A stretch of 64,000 nucleotides of DNA from Solanum dulcamara (GCF_947179165.1 NC_077240.1:56740501-56804500), one strand, 5' to 3'. Shown: positions 34,101 to 47,246, counted from the stretch's first letter. Translations and numbers: made by a program. The notes: a model not told the origin generated them from the letters alone.

Positions 34101-34857
34101 CCGGCCTCTACCACAGCCCGCTGGTGCCTACATACCCCACCCCATAGGTTGCATAGCCACAGAAGAAGAAGGACCGGCAACTGACCTGGTAGGCTGAACT
34201 GCACCTCCTAGACTGCCCCTAGATGGGCATTATATTATAACATGGCCCTGACGGCCATAAGCAAAGCAAGCGTTGGTGGCAAAATGGCATTCCAAAAAAT
34301 TAAACCTACCACAATGAGAACACTGAGGCAAAGATAACCCCGATTGATGTGAACCCCTGGTTGTGTGAGCCTGAATCCCTGGAGCTCTGACTTGCTCCTG
34401 AATACCTTGTGCTGCCAAATCTTCTACCTATGAACTGCGGGGGTGCAGTCTGGGCCGACTGAGGAGGATATGTGCTATACTGTCAAGGCTGCCCGCCTCG
34501 GAGCTCGCCATAATACCCAGCTGGTTTATTTCTCTTCCGTTGGCTTCCATTATAATCTTTATTGGGCTGACGCCCTCGATGTCGATCTTCCACCCCTTGT
34601 GCATACGCCTGTACCTAGGCAATATCCATGCCTGGCTGAGAAACTATGTCCATATAACTATCAATTAAGTAATGGTCTAGCACCATCACATAGAGAAATA
34701 CCCTATCAACCATATCAACAACTATAGTGGGCGCATGCCTCACCAACGAGTCAAACTCAAGGCTGTAATCTCTAATGCTCCTACCATTCTAGCTTAGCTA
34801 TAAGAATTTATCAATTTTGTCCCATCTCATTTTCGGAGGTAGGAAGTTGTCACGCCC
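34101..34857 (-). pseudogene. B5 gag, C-terminal part
   Basis: Contains a zinc-knuckle region (34418-34230) reading CSHCGRFNFLEC, then CFAYGRQGHVII, where the second Cys is Tyr. Upstream are RDYSLEFDSLVRHAPTIV, MDIAQVQAYAQGVEDRHR and the FLPPKMRWDKIDKF capsid stretch ending at the B6 insertion. Stops and a missing final Cys show decay. The + strand frame at 34443-34727 is a shadow. Confidence 0.8.
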
Positions 34858-37800
34858 CAATCCCGTAGGCCGCGACTTGGGTATGATCTATCAGCTGTGG
34901 AGTCAAACTATAGACATGCAGTGCATATAAATCAAGTATAGTCAAATTGGACTACAAATAAGACAACGCCATACATCAGAGCCCTATTGGGCGATAACAT
35001 TTTTATAAACCTGTAACCTCTTTCATTTGTATCACCCCATGAAAGGGAACGTAAGCCGACAAGGCTGCCATAATATAATAACATATATCATACATCATAT
35101 AGACCCAGCTGAATCAAATTGACATATGCAACCCACATATACATGTCTGCAGACCTCTAAAATATTAACGATAATATATGGCGGGATAGGGCCCCCGCCG
35201 TATCCCTAAATAGACAAAACAATTTTATACATCAATGGTCAGTACCAAAAACTGGGCTCTGATACACAATGGAGAACTTCTGGACCGCTGAGTGAGACTC
35301 CTATGCTGGCGGATCCCCAAACTGTGTACCTGTATCTGCGGGCATGAACGCAGCCCCCTGAGAAAGGGGGCCAGTACGACTAATGTACTGAGTGTGTAAA
35401 ACATAACATAGCATAACTGGAAACATATTTGAAGCGGAGAAGTAGGGAATCCAGTACATTATAAAATAAGCCTCTGTACCTGTACTCTGTGAATCATAAA
35501 AACATGCATGTTCAAATTATATCATATAGCCTACCCTATTAGGGGTACGGTGGATACACTTGTAAAATCACCACAACCCAGTTCCATCACCACCTTATTA
35601 CAATACATCATCATAAATATATACATACGTATCCCGACCCTTTAGTGAGGGGCTCAGTGGACAATGCAGTGAATTATGCATGATTACTATTCCCAGCTCG
35701 GGACTCGGTGAAAGAAGTGCTATAATATATACAAGTAGAGTAGTGAGCAACTATATGCAGTTTAAATCATTATTGGAGACTCAATAGAATAAGAAAGTTA
35801 AGCTTTTGCTTGAGGACTCAAGTAGTGGTGTAGTCATCTCGAGTGTCCTCTAAATGCCATTATGGGCTATCTCAATTGTAATCTCGGGGACCCTAGACAT
35901 GTATTAACATAGGGCCAAATTATTTATGGACTCAAACCACTTAGTATCATACAGTCTTTAAGACTTGGAGCCAGTACATTTGGTACATCTTTAACATATA
36001 GAAGTTTCCAGGGAAATAGTTCAACTATTATAGGAGTTCGATATTCAAAAGTAAATAAGAGATGCTAAGAATGGAGTTATCGCAGAACTCATAGCATGTT
36101 TAACTTACAACTAAGACATGCCAGAAGAAGAAAGAGGATACACTCTATATAGTTTGTACTTTACTTCCTGTGGTCATCATGTGTATATTTCGTACCTGGC
36201 CCAGCCTGGGGCTCGGTGAACAATCTTTGCATCATATCCTCATTTTCATGCCAAGTACATATCAAGATAAGGAAGGGATAGTTTTCCACACACTACTTTT
36301 TAACATGTAGAAGCCTTAATAGGTAATACTCAATTCTTGCAGAGGTTCCAATACTAAGCAGTGGATAGGGATTATGAGACATACTTGGAGTTCTGGGAAT
36401 GGAATTATCCCCATATTTCATCCACAATCCACCTAAGTCTAAGACATGCCAACAGGAATGAAAGATAGCTTTACGCACTATGCCAAAAACATGTCAAGAG
36501 AAAGCTTCACATACCTCTTATGAGTTACTCTTTATCCCGTTCGCCTCGTCGTCCTTTGAACCTATTCAACATGAAAGTAATACGAATATCAACCACTCTT
36601 ATCTTTCCAGCATCTTAGGTTGCACCTTAGTATTCATGGAATCTATTTCCTTGTTCGTCTCCCCAACTAGTTCTTTAACTAGTTAAGGCGTTAACAAAAA
36701 ATGGGCAGCACCTCCCCTATAATGTGCCCTATCCAAATTTCCAATTAGATACCTAAAAACTAAATCCAACCAAAAACAACAACCTGCAGCATACGTTTAA
36801 GAAATTCACACCAACAATATACAACATAAACTCCAAATGACTTGCTCAGAATTACGATATCAAAATAGGGTGTCTAGCCTTTATTTTGTAACACCTTTAA
36901 TTATACGAACCGAGGGGTTGTGTGGATGAAATCAGAAGAACCCAAACCCCTTTTAGAATACATTTAGTCCCCGCAACACACCCCCACACACCTGCAGCAG
37001 TACGCCACAAGCACAACCATTTACTTCGACGACAATTCAACTATAACAACTCCAACTTAGTTTATTTCGAACGTCAAGCATATATATGTTGTTTTCACAT
37101 TTAAAGACACTTAAGCAACATATAATTCAGTTCTTAAAAATACCATAAACTCCAAATTAAGAGGATAAACCTTACCTTACCTGAAATTGGCCAAAACTAC
37201 CAAATTGCAACTCGGAACTTCTCCAAATGTGCTGAAATTAAGCGGGCTGTTTATGTCCCTTCTCCGCTGCCCCAAATTGGAATTTTTGGTTATAAATACT
37301 GTTATGTAACCGTGGAACACATCAAATAATTAATTCATAGAACGAAACTCAGAGGCTTACCTTGGCAGCCCCCAAAACCGTAGCTCCTCTAGCTTGGCCC
37401 TTTAAGTTTTTCCTTCAACTTTATTCCATGTTTCTAAGCATAAGGTTAAAGAAACGACTCCTTAGTCATCATCACATACATATATATACATATATACATC
37501 TCCACGTGCTTAAGGAACACCATAGATAATTAATTCATGGAGGAAAATTGAAGAACTTACCTTTAATTTCTCAAAACCATGGCTGCCCTTCTTTTTCTTT
37601 CAATGTTTTCTCTCCTTTTGTTCTTCACTTTTTTTTCTTTCTTTTGGCTGAAGATTTGTATGAGAAATGTGAATAAGAGTCACTTAACACACATATATAC
37701 CCCTCTTTAGAAGGTGCCACATGGCAGCCTCCTAGGGCGCCAACTCAACCTATTCGGCCAATCACATGCTGCCATGTGGCAGTGGGGTCCACCCCAAGCT

Positions 37801-38220
37801 GCTGCATCACCTACTTGACCCTAAGTAGGTGCATCACCTTCTTGTACAAGTAGGTGCATCACCTACTTTCTTCGAGTAGGCGCATCGTTTCCTTATTTCT
37901 CTTTCATGAGTTCGTAATCTTGTCTTACTTCAAGAGCCTATGCACTCCTTGCTACTTAAGATCGACATGTACTCAAGTAGATTAAGTGTGTAGGACTTCT
38001 AAGTTAGTAGCTTACGTAGGTAAGTCGAGTCCTACGACTCCTTACTTGGCCTCCAACTTCTTCTGACTCCTTATAACCCTATTTCCAAGCTTCCTTACTA
38101 TGGAGTGTCACATTCTCCCTTCCTTGGAGTTATTTAATAACGTTGTAGACTATCCGGCTTACATAGTAACTTCTAAAAAGCTTAAGAGACATTCCGAGCT
38201 CAAGAGTGTGGGGTGTAACA
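34858..38220 (-). mobile_element. B6 solo LTR with perfect TSD
   Basis: Begins TGTCACGCCCC and ends GGGGTGTAACA; flanked by GAAGT at 34853-34857 and 38221-38225. It splits the B5 gag; removing it plus one GAAGT restores the capsid reading direction (FLPPK on one side, DDFVEAFLGH on the other). The interior of the LTR carries the family hairpin (35354-35370) and donor-like sites at about 37165, 37355 and 37553. Confidence 0.95.
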
Positions 38221-38872
38221 GAAGTGGCCAAGAAAGGCTTCTACAAAATCATCTCATTCTACTAGAGGAGCACCCTCGCCCCTCGATAATTCCCAAGACT
38301 CATACCAATTAACAGCTACATCACACAGCTAATATGATGCCAATTCAACAGACTCAGTTTCTGAGGCCCTAATTACTTTTAATATATGCTGCATCTGCCA
38401 AATGAACTCTTGTGAGTCATCTGTAGGTCTCGACCTGTAAAACTCTGGGGGGTTACAAGCGAAGAAGTCACGAACCCTCTAACTATCCTACCTATTGGCA
38501 CTATCTAGACCATATCTTCGAGCCTGCCCTTCTATTAATTCGAACCCTCTAACTATCCTACCTATTGGCACCATCTAGCCCATATCTCCGAGCCTGCCCT
38601 GCCATTAATTTGGTTAGCAGTTGCACTGCATCTCTCATAGCCCTGTCTTCCGCCCCTAGTTGTGGGGCTAGAGGCTTCGGTAATGGGGTTTTCGGGTCTG
38701 CAGCTACTGTTACTCTAAGCTCATTTAGAGGTGGCAACATAATAAAGACTACCGACTGGAGCATAATCCATAGCATAGACTGGGCACGAGCCCTAGTAAC
38801 TCTCGAGGCCTAACTAGTTTCCCCCGCTGCCAACTTGCCCTTCTGGGCATTTGTTACTTTCCTTGGAGGCAT
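38221..38872 (-). pseudogene. B5 gag, N-terminal part
   Basis: Start at 38872: MPPRKVTNAQKGKLAAGET, a stop, then RVTRARAQSM and later EDRAMRDAVQLLTKLMAGQ, typical of the N-terminal half of this gag. There is a local duplication near 38480-38580 (CCCTCTAACTATCCTACC twice). It continues into FVEAFLGH at the B6 boundary. Confidence 0.75.
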
Positions 38873-39075
38873 TACTGCAAACATAATGGTAGGTTAGTGA
38901 AAGGTCATCCTAAGAACATAACTTTATCGCACGATCTAAGATAGAAAGAAAGATAACATCCTAAATGTCATATAGCCTCTTTTTTATAGATGTGGTGTAC
39001 AACACACCGATAAACAAGACTCTACTAGACAAGGTCTGTAGACATTCTAAGGAAGGACCACTCTAACACCACTTA
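38873..39075 (-). other. B5 leader and decayed primer-binding site
   Basis: Leader matches the inverted form of 20261-20395. The primer site at about 39061-39073 reads, on the minus strand, TGGTGTTAGAG against TGGTATCAGAG. Beyond it the LTR tip is missing. Confidence 0.65.
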
Positions 39076-40672
39076 AGACCTGGACCCCCGTATATAAAAT
39101 TATCTACTATAAGAACTATACACAAGAATCCAGAGGGTGATAGCAAATTCATCTGCATAAAGCCTCTTTCATTTGCATTATCTCATGCAAGGGCATGCAA
39201 GCCGACAAGGCTACCGTTGGGAAGGAGACATTCCAAAACATAAGTCGCACTAGTATCGCTGAACCACATATGGCTGGATCACATTTACACACACCCACAC
39301 ACATGTCTACAGACCTATAAGAATATCAATACTAATATATGACGGGACAGGGGCCCATCGTACCCTTGGATAAATACATATATCACTAGATCTTTACCGA
39401 AAAGGCTAGGCTCTGGGACAATAGAGCACTTTCAAAACAACTGAATGGAAAGCCTAAGCCAGCGAATCTCCGAAATAGGTACCTGGACCTGCGGGCATGA
39501 AATGCAGCCCCCCCCCTCCCGAGGAAAGAGGGATCAGTACGATATATGTACTGAGTGTATAAAGCATAACATACTGAGTGTATAAAGCATAACATTTCAT
39601 AAACAAAGTCATATCTTAAGTAGAGATCTAGGAAATAAATATGATACTCAATAAGGCACTGTACCTGTGTCCTACGAGACAAATTATGCACATCGTTATC
39701 ATATATCGCACCCAGCCCATTATGGGGCTCGGGGCCATAATCGTATATCATACTTCAACACCACATCATCATATTATATCATTGCATACATATACCATAC
39801 CCGACCCTTTATGGGACTCAGTGTCATCATATTATCATATACCGTACCCGACCCTTTATGGGACTCAGTGTCATTATATCATCATATACCATACTCGGCC
39901 CTTCATGGGACTCAGTATCATCATATCATCATATACCATACCCGGACTTTTATGGGACTCGGTGTCATAATCATCATATTATCATATGAGACTCCATAAA
40001 ACAATCATACTGGACTATTCTTTGAGGTTCAGAATAGTACTTGTCCCAAGTTCCCTCTAAGTATCATTAGGGGTCGTATCAACTAGAGTCTCAGGAATCA
40101 TAGGTATTTATCAAGTAATGCTAAATGGCTTATGAAATAAGAGGCATTGGTCTTCATAGAGTCCTTAGGAATAGGAGCTTATCAAAGTAAGGACATGAGT
40201 CACTATAGCGTCTGTCAGCATATGGACTTTCACACGCCAATTCCTGTTTTATGTACAGAAGACTCGAGGGTAGTAGCTAAACTACCATAAGAGCATTAAC
40301 ATCAGAAAATAAGTAAGAGACAAGAATCCTATTCAGAACTTAAGAATCAGATTACCCCAGCTTGTATACATATCTCTTACTTTTAGGATATGCCAAACTA
40401 GAATAGAGGATAGTTTATGTACTTACTACTTTCCATCACATAGAAGCCTTGAGAGGCAATAACTCAACTCATACTTGCTCTAAGACATACCAAGAAAAAG
40501 GAGTCATCTTTATATACTTACTACCCTCCATCATATAGAAGGATTGAGAGCCATAGCGCCATTGTTATGGAAGTTCTAACATTAGAAAATTGGTAAGACT
40601 CATAAATCTTGCTCGGAGCTTTTTGGATGGGATACTCCCCAAAGTTTGCATCATGTGGTACTTATATAACGA

Positions 40673-40863
40673 TATGCCAAAAGAAGAGAAAGGAAAAGCC
40701 TAAAATACTTATGCCAAGACATGCCAAGAGAAGAGAAAGGATAAAATTTACATACTTATGCCAATTACATGCCAAGACAAGAGAAAGGATAAGATTTACA
40801 TACTTATGCCAACGACATGCCAAGAGAAGAGAAAGGATAAGCTATACATACTTATGCCAAAAA
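40673..40863 (-). repeat. 48-bp tandem array in B5 5' LTR
   Basis: Units start at 40673, 40720, 40768 and 40816 (47, 48, 48 bp). Sister array of 30884-31075, so the array predates insertion. Confidence 0.85.
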
Positions 40864-41828
40864 TATGCCAAGAGAAAGAAGGTAGCTTCACATACTTACT
40901 ACCCTCCATCATATAAAAGGCTTGAGAGCCGTAGCTTCATTGTTATGGAAGTTCTAACATTAGGAAGTTGGTAAGCTTCATAAATCTTGCTCGGAGATTT
41001 ATGGATGGGATAATCTCCAAAGCTTGCATCATGTGGTACTTATATAACAACATTCCAAAATAAGAGAAAGGATAAGCTTTACATACTTATGCCAGCGACA
41101 TGCCAAGAGAAGAAAGGTAGCTTCACATACCTCTTATGGATTACTCTTAACACGTTCGCTTCGTCGTCTCTTGAACCTATTTATCATGAAAGTAATACTA
41201 CGGTTAATGACCTTTCATTTTCCAATTTCCAACTCTACACCCAAGTATTCTTAGGAACTATTCCCTTATCCCTTTCCCTCGACTAGCTTATTACTAATTC
41301 CGAAGTTACCAAAAATCGGACAGTATCTCTCCTATAACTTGCCCTATCCAACTGCTAATCTTAGCATCCATATTACCAACAAAAACCAACAGCTATATAT
41401 ACAATCAAATCACTTCAACGTTACTCAATACAACTCCAAACAACTAGCTCCAAACTACGATACCAAAATAGAAATTTTAGCCTTTATTTCGTAAAACCTT
41501 TAACCATACGAAATGGAGGGTCATGTGGATGAAACCAGAAGTACCCACACCCCTTTTAGAACAATTTGAAGCCCTAAAACACTCCATCCAACTAGATGCA
41601 ACTGCAGCACCACAATCACAACACACTACTCGACTTCGATTTGACTATAACAACTTCAATTTTGTTTTTTTTCTAACGTCAAGCACCCTTATACAATTTT
41701 TCCACTTCCAAACTAATTTAAGACATTTAATATACTTCATAACAAAATCATAAGCTCCAATTTGAAAGAGAAAACCTTACCTTTCCCAAAACTTGCCAAA
41801 ACTCGCTCGGAAGTTCTTTTAGCGCGGC

Positions 41829-42006
41829 TAAAACTTCGTGGCTGTTAGCTAGCATTTTAGTGCTTATACAAACTATAAATTTTCATTACTAAAACCTTCC
41901 TAACATATTGGTATCAATAAAACTTCGTGGCTGTTAGCTAGCATTTTAGTGCTTATACAAACTATAAATTTTCATTACTAAAACCTTCCTAACATATTGG
42001 TATCAA
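41829..42006. repeat. perfect 89-bp tandem duplication
   Basis: 41829-41917 and 41918-42006 are identical by eye, beginning TAAAACTTCGTGGCTG and ending TTGGTATCAA. The sister LTR at 32040-32125 has one diverged copy. The identity suggests it arose late, close to the deletion joint at 42030. Confidence 0.95.
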
Positions 42007-42030
42007 CTCTAATTCATGTAATGAAATTAG

Positions 42031-42828
42031 ACTCTAACAAAGGTGTCCAGCAATTGGGTTCCACTTTGGTGGGAAAGTACAGAACCCTCAACTATTAGTG
42101 GTGAACTAGATAAGTTGTTCATGACTGAAGAATGAACCTAGAGGGACACCATATGAGTTAGGCACTAAACGGTATTTTGGTGCTTATTGGATTTTAATCT
42201 TCTTCTGGTAGTGGTTAGAGGATGCTTTATGGTAACCTTTTATTGGTTATTAAGCAACTAAAATAGCTGGTGGATGGAAGACATAAACTTATGGGCTGTC
42301 CAGAATCATGTGTTTCATATATTCGATAACATACTAGAAGGATTAAGAGGGGTCGGTGATAACAAGGAATGATTTTTCCCAAGGATATAGGGGTAACATG
42401 AAACTCTTCAGGCACAAAAATGGCCATGGACTGGAAGGGTAGAAGGACTACTACAGGGAGCACTTAAGATAGACATGATCAATTAAGTACGAGTGTCGGA
42501 CAAAAAAGGGAATAGATAGCTATGAACCGAAGGTGTAGTATGAAAAGGCGAGAAGAGAAGACTAGTATTAAAGTAAAATTGACATGGGACTGAGAATAAT
42601 TAGAAGTCAACCTCAGGTACCTGACAAGGATAAATGCTTAGGAGATATAAGGAAGTATTGGGGATATGTGACTCTGCCGTGGCAAATATAAAGGCCCCTC
42701 AAGGATGAGGGGAGTAGCTCTACAAAACCATTGATGCGTTGCGATTCCATTAAGAGGAACAAGTGGTATCCACTGGGATGAAGATAGTGTTATAGCAGAG
42801 CTAGAAACATGGGTCACTAGAGTACAAG
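42031..42828 (+). other. B2 interior spacer, piece 1
   Basis: No protein motif. From about 42600 it parallels B1 20840-21030 (GAACAAGTGGTATCCA and related text). The first half (42031-42500) has no match I can see in the window. Confidence 0.5.
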
Positions 42829-45730
42829 TATCACGACCCAACCCCGTAGGCCACAACTGGGGTCTGACCTGGACCCTCCATATACCTAATTATCAGTTGT
42901 GGTCAAATTGAACTGTAAATAAAATAATATCATGTAATAGAGACCTATTGGGCTATAACATTTTCATAAACCTGTAGCCCTTTTCATTTGTGTCTTAACA
43001 TGAAAGGGCATGCAAGCCGACAAGGCTGCCATAACATAATAACATATACCATACATCATGTAGACCCAGCTGGATCAAACTGATATACACAACCCACATA
43101 TACATATATGCAGACTTCTAACAATATCAATGATAAAATATGGCAGGATAGGGCCTCCACCGTACCCATGAATAACAAAATAATACTATACAAAAACGGA
43201 CAATGCCAAAAACTAGGCTCCGATACAATGGAGCTTCTTCCAGCTAAGCTGAGCGGGATCCTAAGATGATGGACTCCCAAAACCTATACCTGTACCTGCG
43301 TGCATGAAACGCAGCCCTCCCGAGAAAAGGGGGTCAGTATGACATATCTACTAAGTATGTAAAATATAACACAATACGACTAGAGGCATATCTAAAATAA
43401 AGAAGTAAGGGATAAAATATCAAATCAGAAAGCTGTACCTGAAAAGTAAAATCATGCATGCTCAAATTTTCAATATAGCCAGCCCTATAAGGGATCCAGT
43501 GAATCATATATATAGTACCATCACCTCCTTATTACAACACATCATCATATCATCATATATATACATACGTACCCGGCTCTCTAGTGAGGGCGCGATGAAT
43601 AATACAGTGGATTGTGCATGATTACTATTCCTGGCCCCAGGTTCGACGAAAGAAGTGTTACAGTATGTATGAGTAGAGTAGTGAGAAATAAAATGCAATT
43701 TAAATCATTATCGGAGACTCAATGAAGTCATCAGCTGAATCATCTCTAGAGATCAGGGAAGAAAGTATCTGACGTATACCCTCTAAATGTCACTAAGGAC
43801 TATGTAAAAGAGAGTTTTGCAAATCTTAGACTTATACCAGTATGAAATATCTTATAGCAGTCCGAGCGTTGGTTATCTCAGAGCCTTTCTTTTTATGAAA
43901 AAGAGCTTAGTCGAATCAATCATTAAACAGTTATATAGAAGACTCGAGGAGTAGGAGTTTAACTACTTTAAAAGTCTTAACATCCAAAAGTGATTTAGAG
44001 TCCTGAAGTCATATTCAAAACCTAAGAGTGAAGTTTCCCCGAAGCTTTGATTATCCATGGCCTACATCTAAGACATGCCAAAAGGAAGATAAAAGATAGG
44101 ATTTACATACCTACGTCAAAAACATACCAAGAGAAGCTTCACATACCTCTTATGAGTTACTCTTTATCCCGTTCGTCTTGTCATCCTTTGAACCTATTCA
44201 ATATGAACGAAATACGAATATCAACAACCCTTGACTGTTCAGCACCTTTAATTATACACAAGTATTCACAGAACTTATTTCCTCGCTCGTCTTCTCAACT
44301 AGTTCCTTAACTAGTTAGAGAGTTAACGGAAATCGGGTAGTACCTCCCCTATAATATGCCCTATCAGAATTTCCAATCACACCCCTAATAACTACAGCCA
44401 ACCAACAACAACAACCTACAACATATATACAAGCAATTCACACCAGCATTACACAATACAAACCCCAAACAACTCACTCCAAACTATCAAAACGTGAACT
44501 CTGGACAACTTACTGTCTTGTATTATTGCTTTGGTTCGAAGGGGTAATTGAGGGAAACAAGATTTATGTCCTCCATTAAAGTTATAGAAATGTATCTTAG
44601 GGTCGCAAAAAATTTCAAATTACCCCTACATCAATTCTGTACAAAAAGATATCCCCAAAATACCAACAGCAGTCCATGTAAGATGTCCAAAACCAAAATC
44701 TGGGCAGTACCTCCTCTATATTTCATCACCCTTTTTCGAGTAGATAAAAGCAAAATTGGATTTTAAAGGCTAAATAAAAGTTATATACCTATGAAATACC
44801 TTTACAAAACATATTTAATTACTAGAAATGAAGCTATACACAAGAAGTTATACTAATATTACTAACAACAGTCCCATTCAAAAACGGGTTTGTTAACTAG
44901 CTCTTAACGTTTTCTCTCTTTGTTCTTTCAACTTTCTCTCAAGTTTCCAAGTGTAGAGCTAAAGTTATGGTTCCGTAGACATCGTAATATACATGTATAC
45001 ACCTCCATGTTGTTGAGGAACACCGTGGATAATTAATTTATGGAGGAAAAATTAGAAACTTACCTTAATTTCTGCAAAACATGGCTGCCTTTTTCTTCTT
45101 CTTCTCTCACGTTTTTTCCTTCTCTTTGGCTGCTGTTTTGGACAGAAAATGTGACTAAGAGTCACTTAACATATAGATATATGTTGCCTTAGGGGGTGAC
45201 ACATGTTAACCCTTAAGGGTGACACGTGTTCGGCCCCCATTGGGCCAATACATATATGCTGCCAATAAGGGGCTGCCACGTAGTGTGGGGTCCACCTCCC
45301 CCCAAGTAGGTGGGTCACCTACTTGACCAAAAGAAGGTGGGTCACCTGCTTTCTTGAGGTGATTCTGCGTGTCATACCTCCATTGGCCTCCACGTGTCGT
45401 CTTTTCCCCTTCTTAATGGGTTCGTAATCTTGTCCTATTTTAAGACCCTATGTAATCCATGTTATGTAAGCTTGGTATGTCCTCAAGTAGCTCAAGTATG
45501 TAAGACTTCTAAGTTAGTAGCTTATGTAGGTAGGTTGAGTTCTATGACTCATCACTTTGCCTACAATTCTTTCCGGATTCTTATGACTCTATTTCCAACC
45601 TTCTCTACTATGGGGTATCACATTCTCCCTTCCTTATAGTCGTTTGATAGTGTTGTAGCGTATCCGGATCACATGATAATGTATAAGGAACTTATGAGAC
45701 ATTCCGAGTTTAAAAGTATGAGGTGTAACA
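42829..45730 (-). mobile_element. B7 solo LTR with perfect TSD
   Basis: Begins TATCACGACCC (TG decayed to TA) and ends AGGTGTAACA; flanked by ACAAG at 42824-42828 and 45731-45735. It sits within B2 spacer: GAGTACAAG joined to TACTTCCGAATAG parallels B1 GAGTATAAGTGCCCCGAATGG near 21035. Shorter than B3 and B6. Hairpin at 43315-43333, donor-like site near 45057, G-boxes around 45200-45400. Confidence 0.95.
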
Positions 45731-46999
45731 ACAAGTACTTCCGAATAGAGAAGTTGAAACGATTAGGGGCGCTAGCTAATCACTTGTAGGGAAGACAGGA
45801 ATGTGGCTCTAGATAAACTACTACATTAATTATATGACTCGAGTAGAAGCACTTGGACTAGATTGGGTACTAGTTATTAAGAATTCTAAGCACCCCATGG
45901 TTGTATTAAGGTTTCTTACTAGGAAAACCTAAAGTATAGATGATTGAACAGAAGGTGTAGATATGGTGCAGTATATCAAATGTGTTGGAATAGAATTAGA
46001 TGTATATGAACAGTTGAAAATAAACAGAGGATGATAAGGGTACACCCTAAAAGGGGGAAGTGGATAGGAGAAATACAAGTGTGAGATGAAGTCAACTGAC
46101 ACTATCACATGTTAACGGGAACACTTAAACTTTAAGCAAGATCCCATGCGGGCACGAGTTAGCAAGGGATGAAGGCTAGTAATAAATGGATAGAAGCCAT
46201 GATATCTGAGACTGTGCGGAGAAGCATTAGCAGAGACCCTAATATATGGGTGCATACAAAAAAGGGTGAATACAATAAGAGAGTAAGACTGAGTGATCTA
46301 AGGACCGTGTAAAGGGTAGCAAGGCCATGGTTGAGTAAAGATTAAGATATCATAACAGAGTTGTTAGCCGCTGAGATGTGAAATATAAGTAGAAAGGAGA
46401 AAGAATAGAAAATCTCCTATGGTAGGAAATGAGGAGACCAAAGAGTACCTAAAGGAAGGAAAAAGGGTAGGACAGAATAGTGCAAGCACGTTCCAGTGTG
46501 AAGGCGATATGTAAAGCAAGATGGACCAAGAAATAAAAAGACTATGTCTACCTCATATCGGTGGTATAAAAATAGTTGTGCAACCTATGAATATATATAT
46601 ATACAGTATTAGAACAAGCAGAGGAGTACATGATGAAAAGGGGGTTATGATATTTTTGATACGTTATAGAGAAATACAAAGAGAAGTTATATCAAATGAC
46701 CAAAAAAGACATGGTCATGGTTAAACTAAAGATCTACCCCGATACCGATTGTAAAATAAAAGAGGAGAGGGCAAGGTGGAACCTAAAGACTAGCAAAATG
46801 ACACTAAGGTAAATCTTGGGATTAAGGTGAGTGCCTTCGCACATTATTGCAAGAATTGCAATATAACGTGCAACAGGAAAATTGGAGCCAAATCTGAGCA
46901 AAGGACCATGGAAGAATCTGAACTAATGAGAACCAACCTATCACCATTATGGATCGGCAGAGTAGGAAGTTGTGAGTTATGGACATAGTTTCTATAAAG
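45731..46999 (+). other. B2 interior spacer, piece 2
   Basis: Parallels B1 21040-22155 nearly throughout (for example ACTACTACATTA, GACTCGAGT, CATATGAACAGTTG-like text). Then, from about 46860, where B1 has the 5S-like sequence, it switches to GGAAAATTGGAGCC and a run also found (inverted) in B5. No protein domain is seen. Confidence 0.6.
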
Positions 47000-47150
47000 G
47001 TGTTGAGGCAAAATGAAAATCGTAGAGAAGTGACCTAGGAAGCTGAAAAGGAAATAAAACACAAGTACCCGTACCTATTCCCTATGTCTACAGGTAATCC
47101 CAACCTTTGGAACTCTGATATTGAGTGCTTGATGAAAGTATATGTTATTG
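47000..47150 (+). pseudogene. B2 chromodomain fragment
   Basis: Frame from 47000 reads VLRQNENRREVT, a TAG stop at 47036-47038 where Trp is expected, then EAEKEIKHKYPYLF. This is the chromodomain C-terminal half. The Trp in VLW is Arg. The rest of pol is absent upstream. Confidence 0.8.
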
Positions 47151-47231
47151 CAGTGGAATAGAAAAACTCTCCATATAGTCTGTATAAGATCTTGAGGAGG
47201 GTTTTTGGTTCACATTCGAGGACGAATGTTC

Positions 47232-47246
47232 TAAAGGAGGGAAGGA
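47232..47246 (+). other. B2 polypurine tract
   Basis: TAAAGGAGGGAAGGA directly before the 3' LTR, preceded by CATTCGAGGACGAATG, a 16-bp palindrome also found (partly changed) beside B5 and B4. Confidence 0.8.

Larger units (their letters stand above)
29182..42030 (-). mobile_element. Element B5 (family B), non-autonomous, 5' LTR truncated
   Basis: 3' LTR at left 29182-32879, interior 32880-39075 (interrupted by solo LTR B6), 5' LTR at right about 39076-42030. Interior order on the minus strand is gag, protease start, spacer, chromodomain; RT, RNase H and integrase are absent. The right LTR lacks both its tip by the primer site (about 50 bp) and its U3 start (the part matching 32168-32879). 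The left flank is AGAGG; the right flank is lost to the deletion. Confidence 0.85.
39076..42030 (-). repeat. B5 5' LTR (right), truncated at both ends
   Basis: Matches the left LTR from about 29220 to 32155, including a GAGTCCC-type array (39714-39990), a 48-bp tandem array (40673-40863) and the leader region. It lacks the copy's sense 3' tip and its U3, which holds the promoter. Ends near 42030 where AAATTAG meets ACTCTAAC. Confidence 0.85.
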
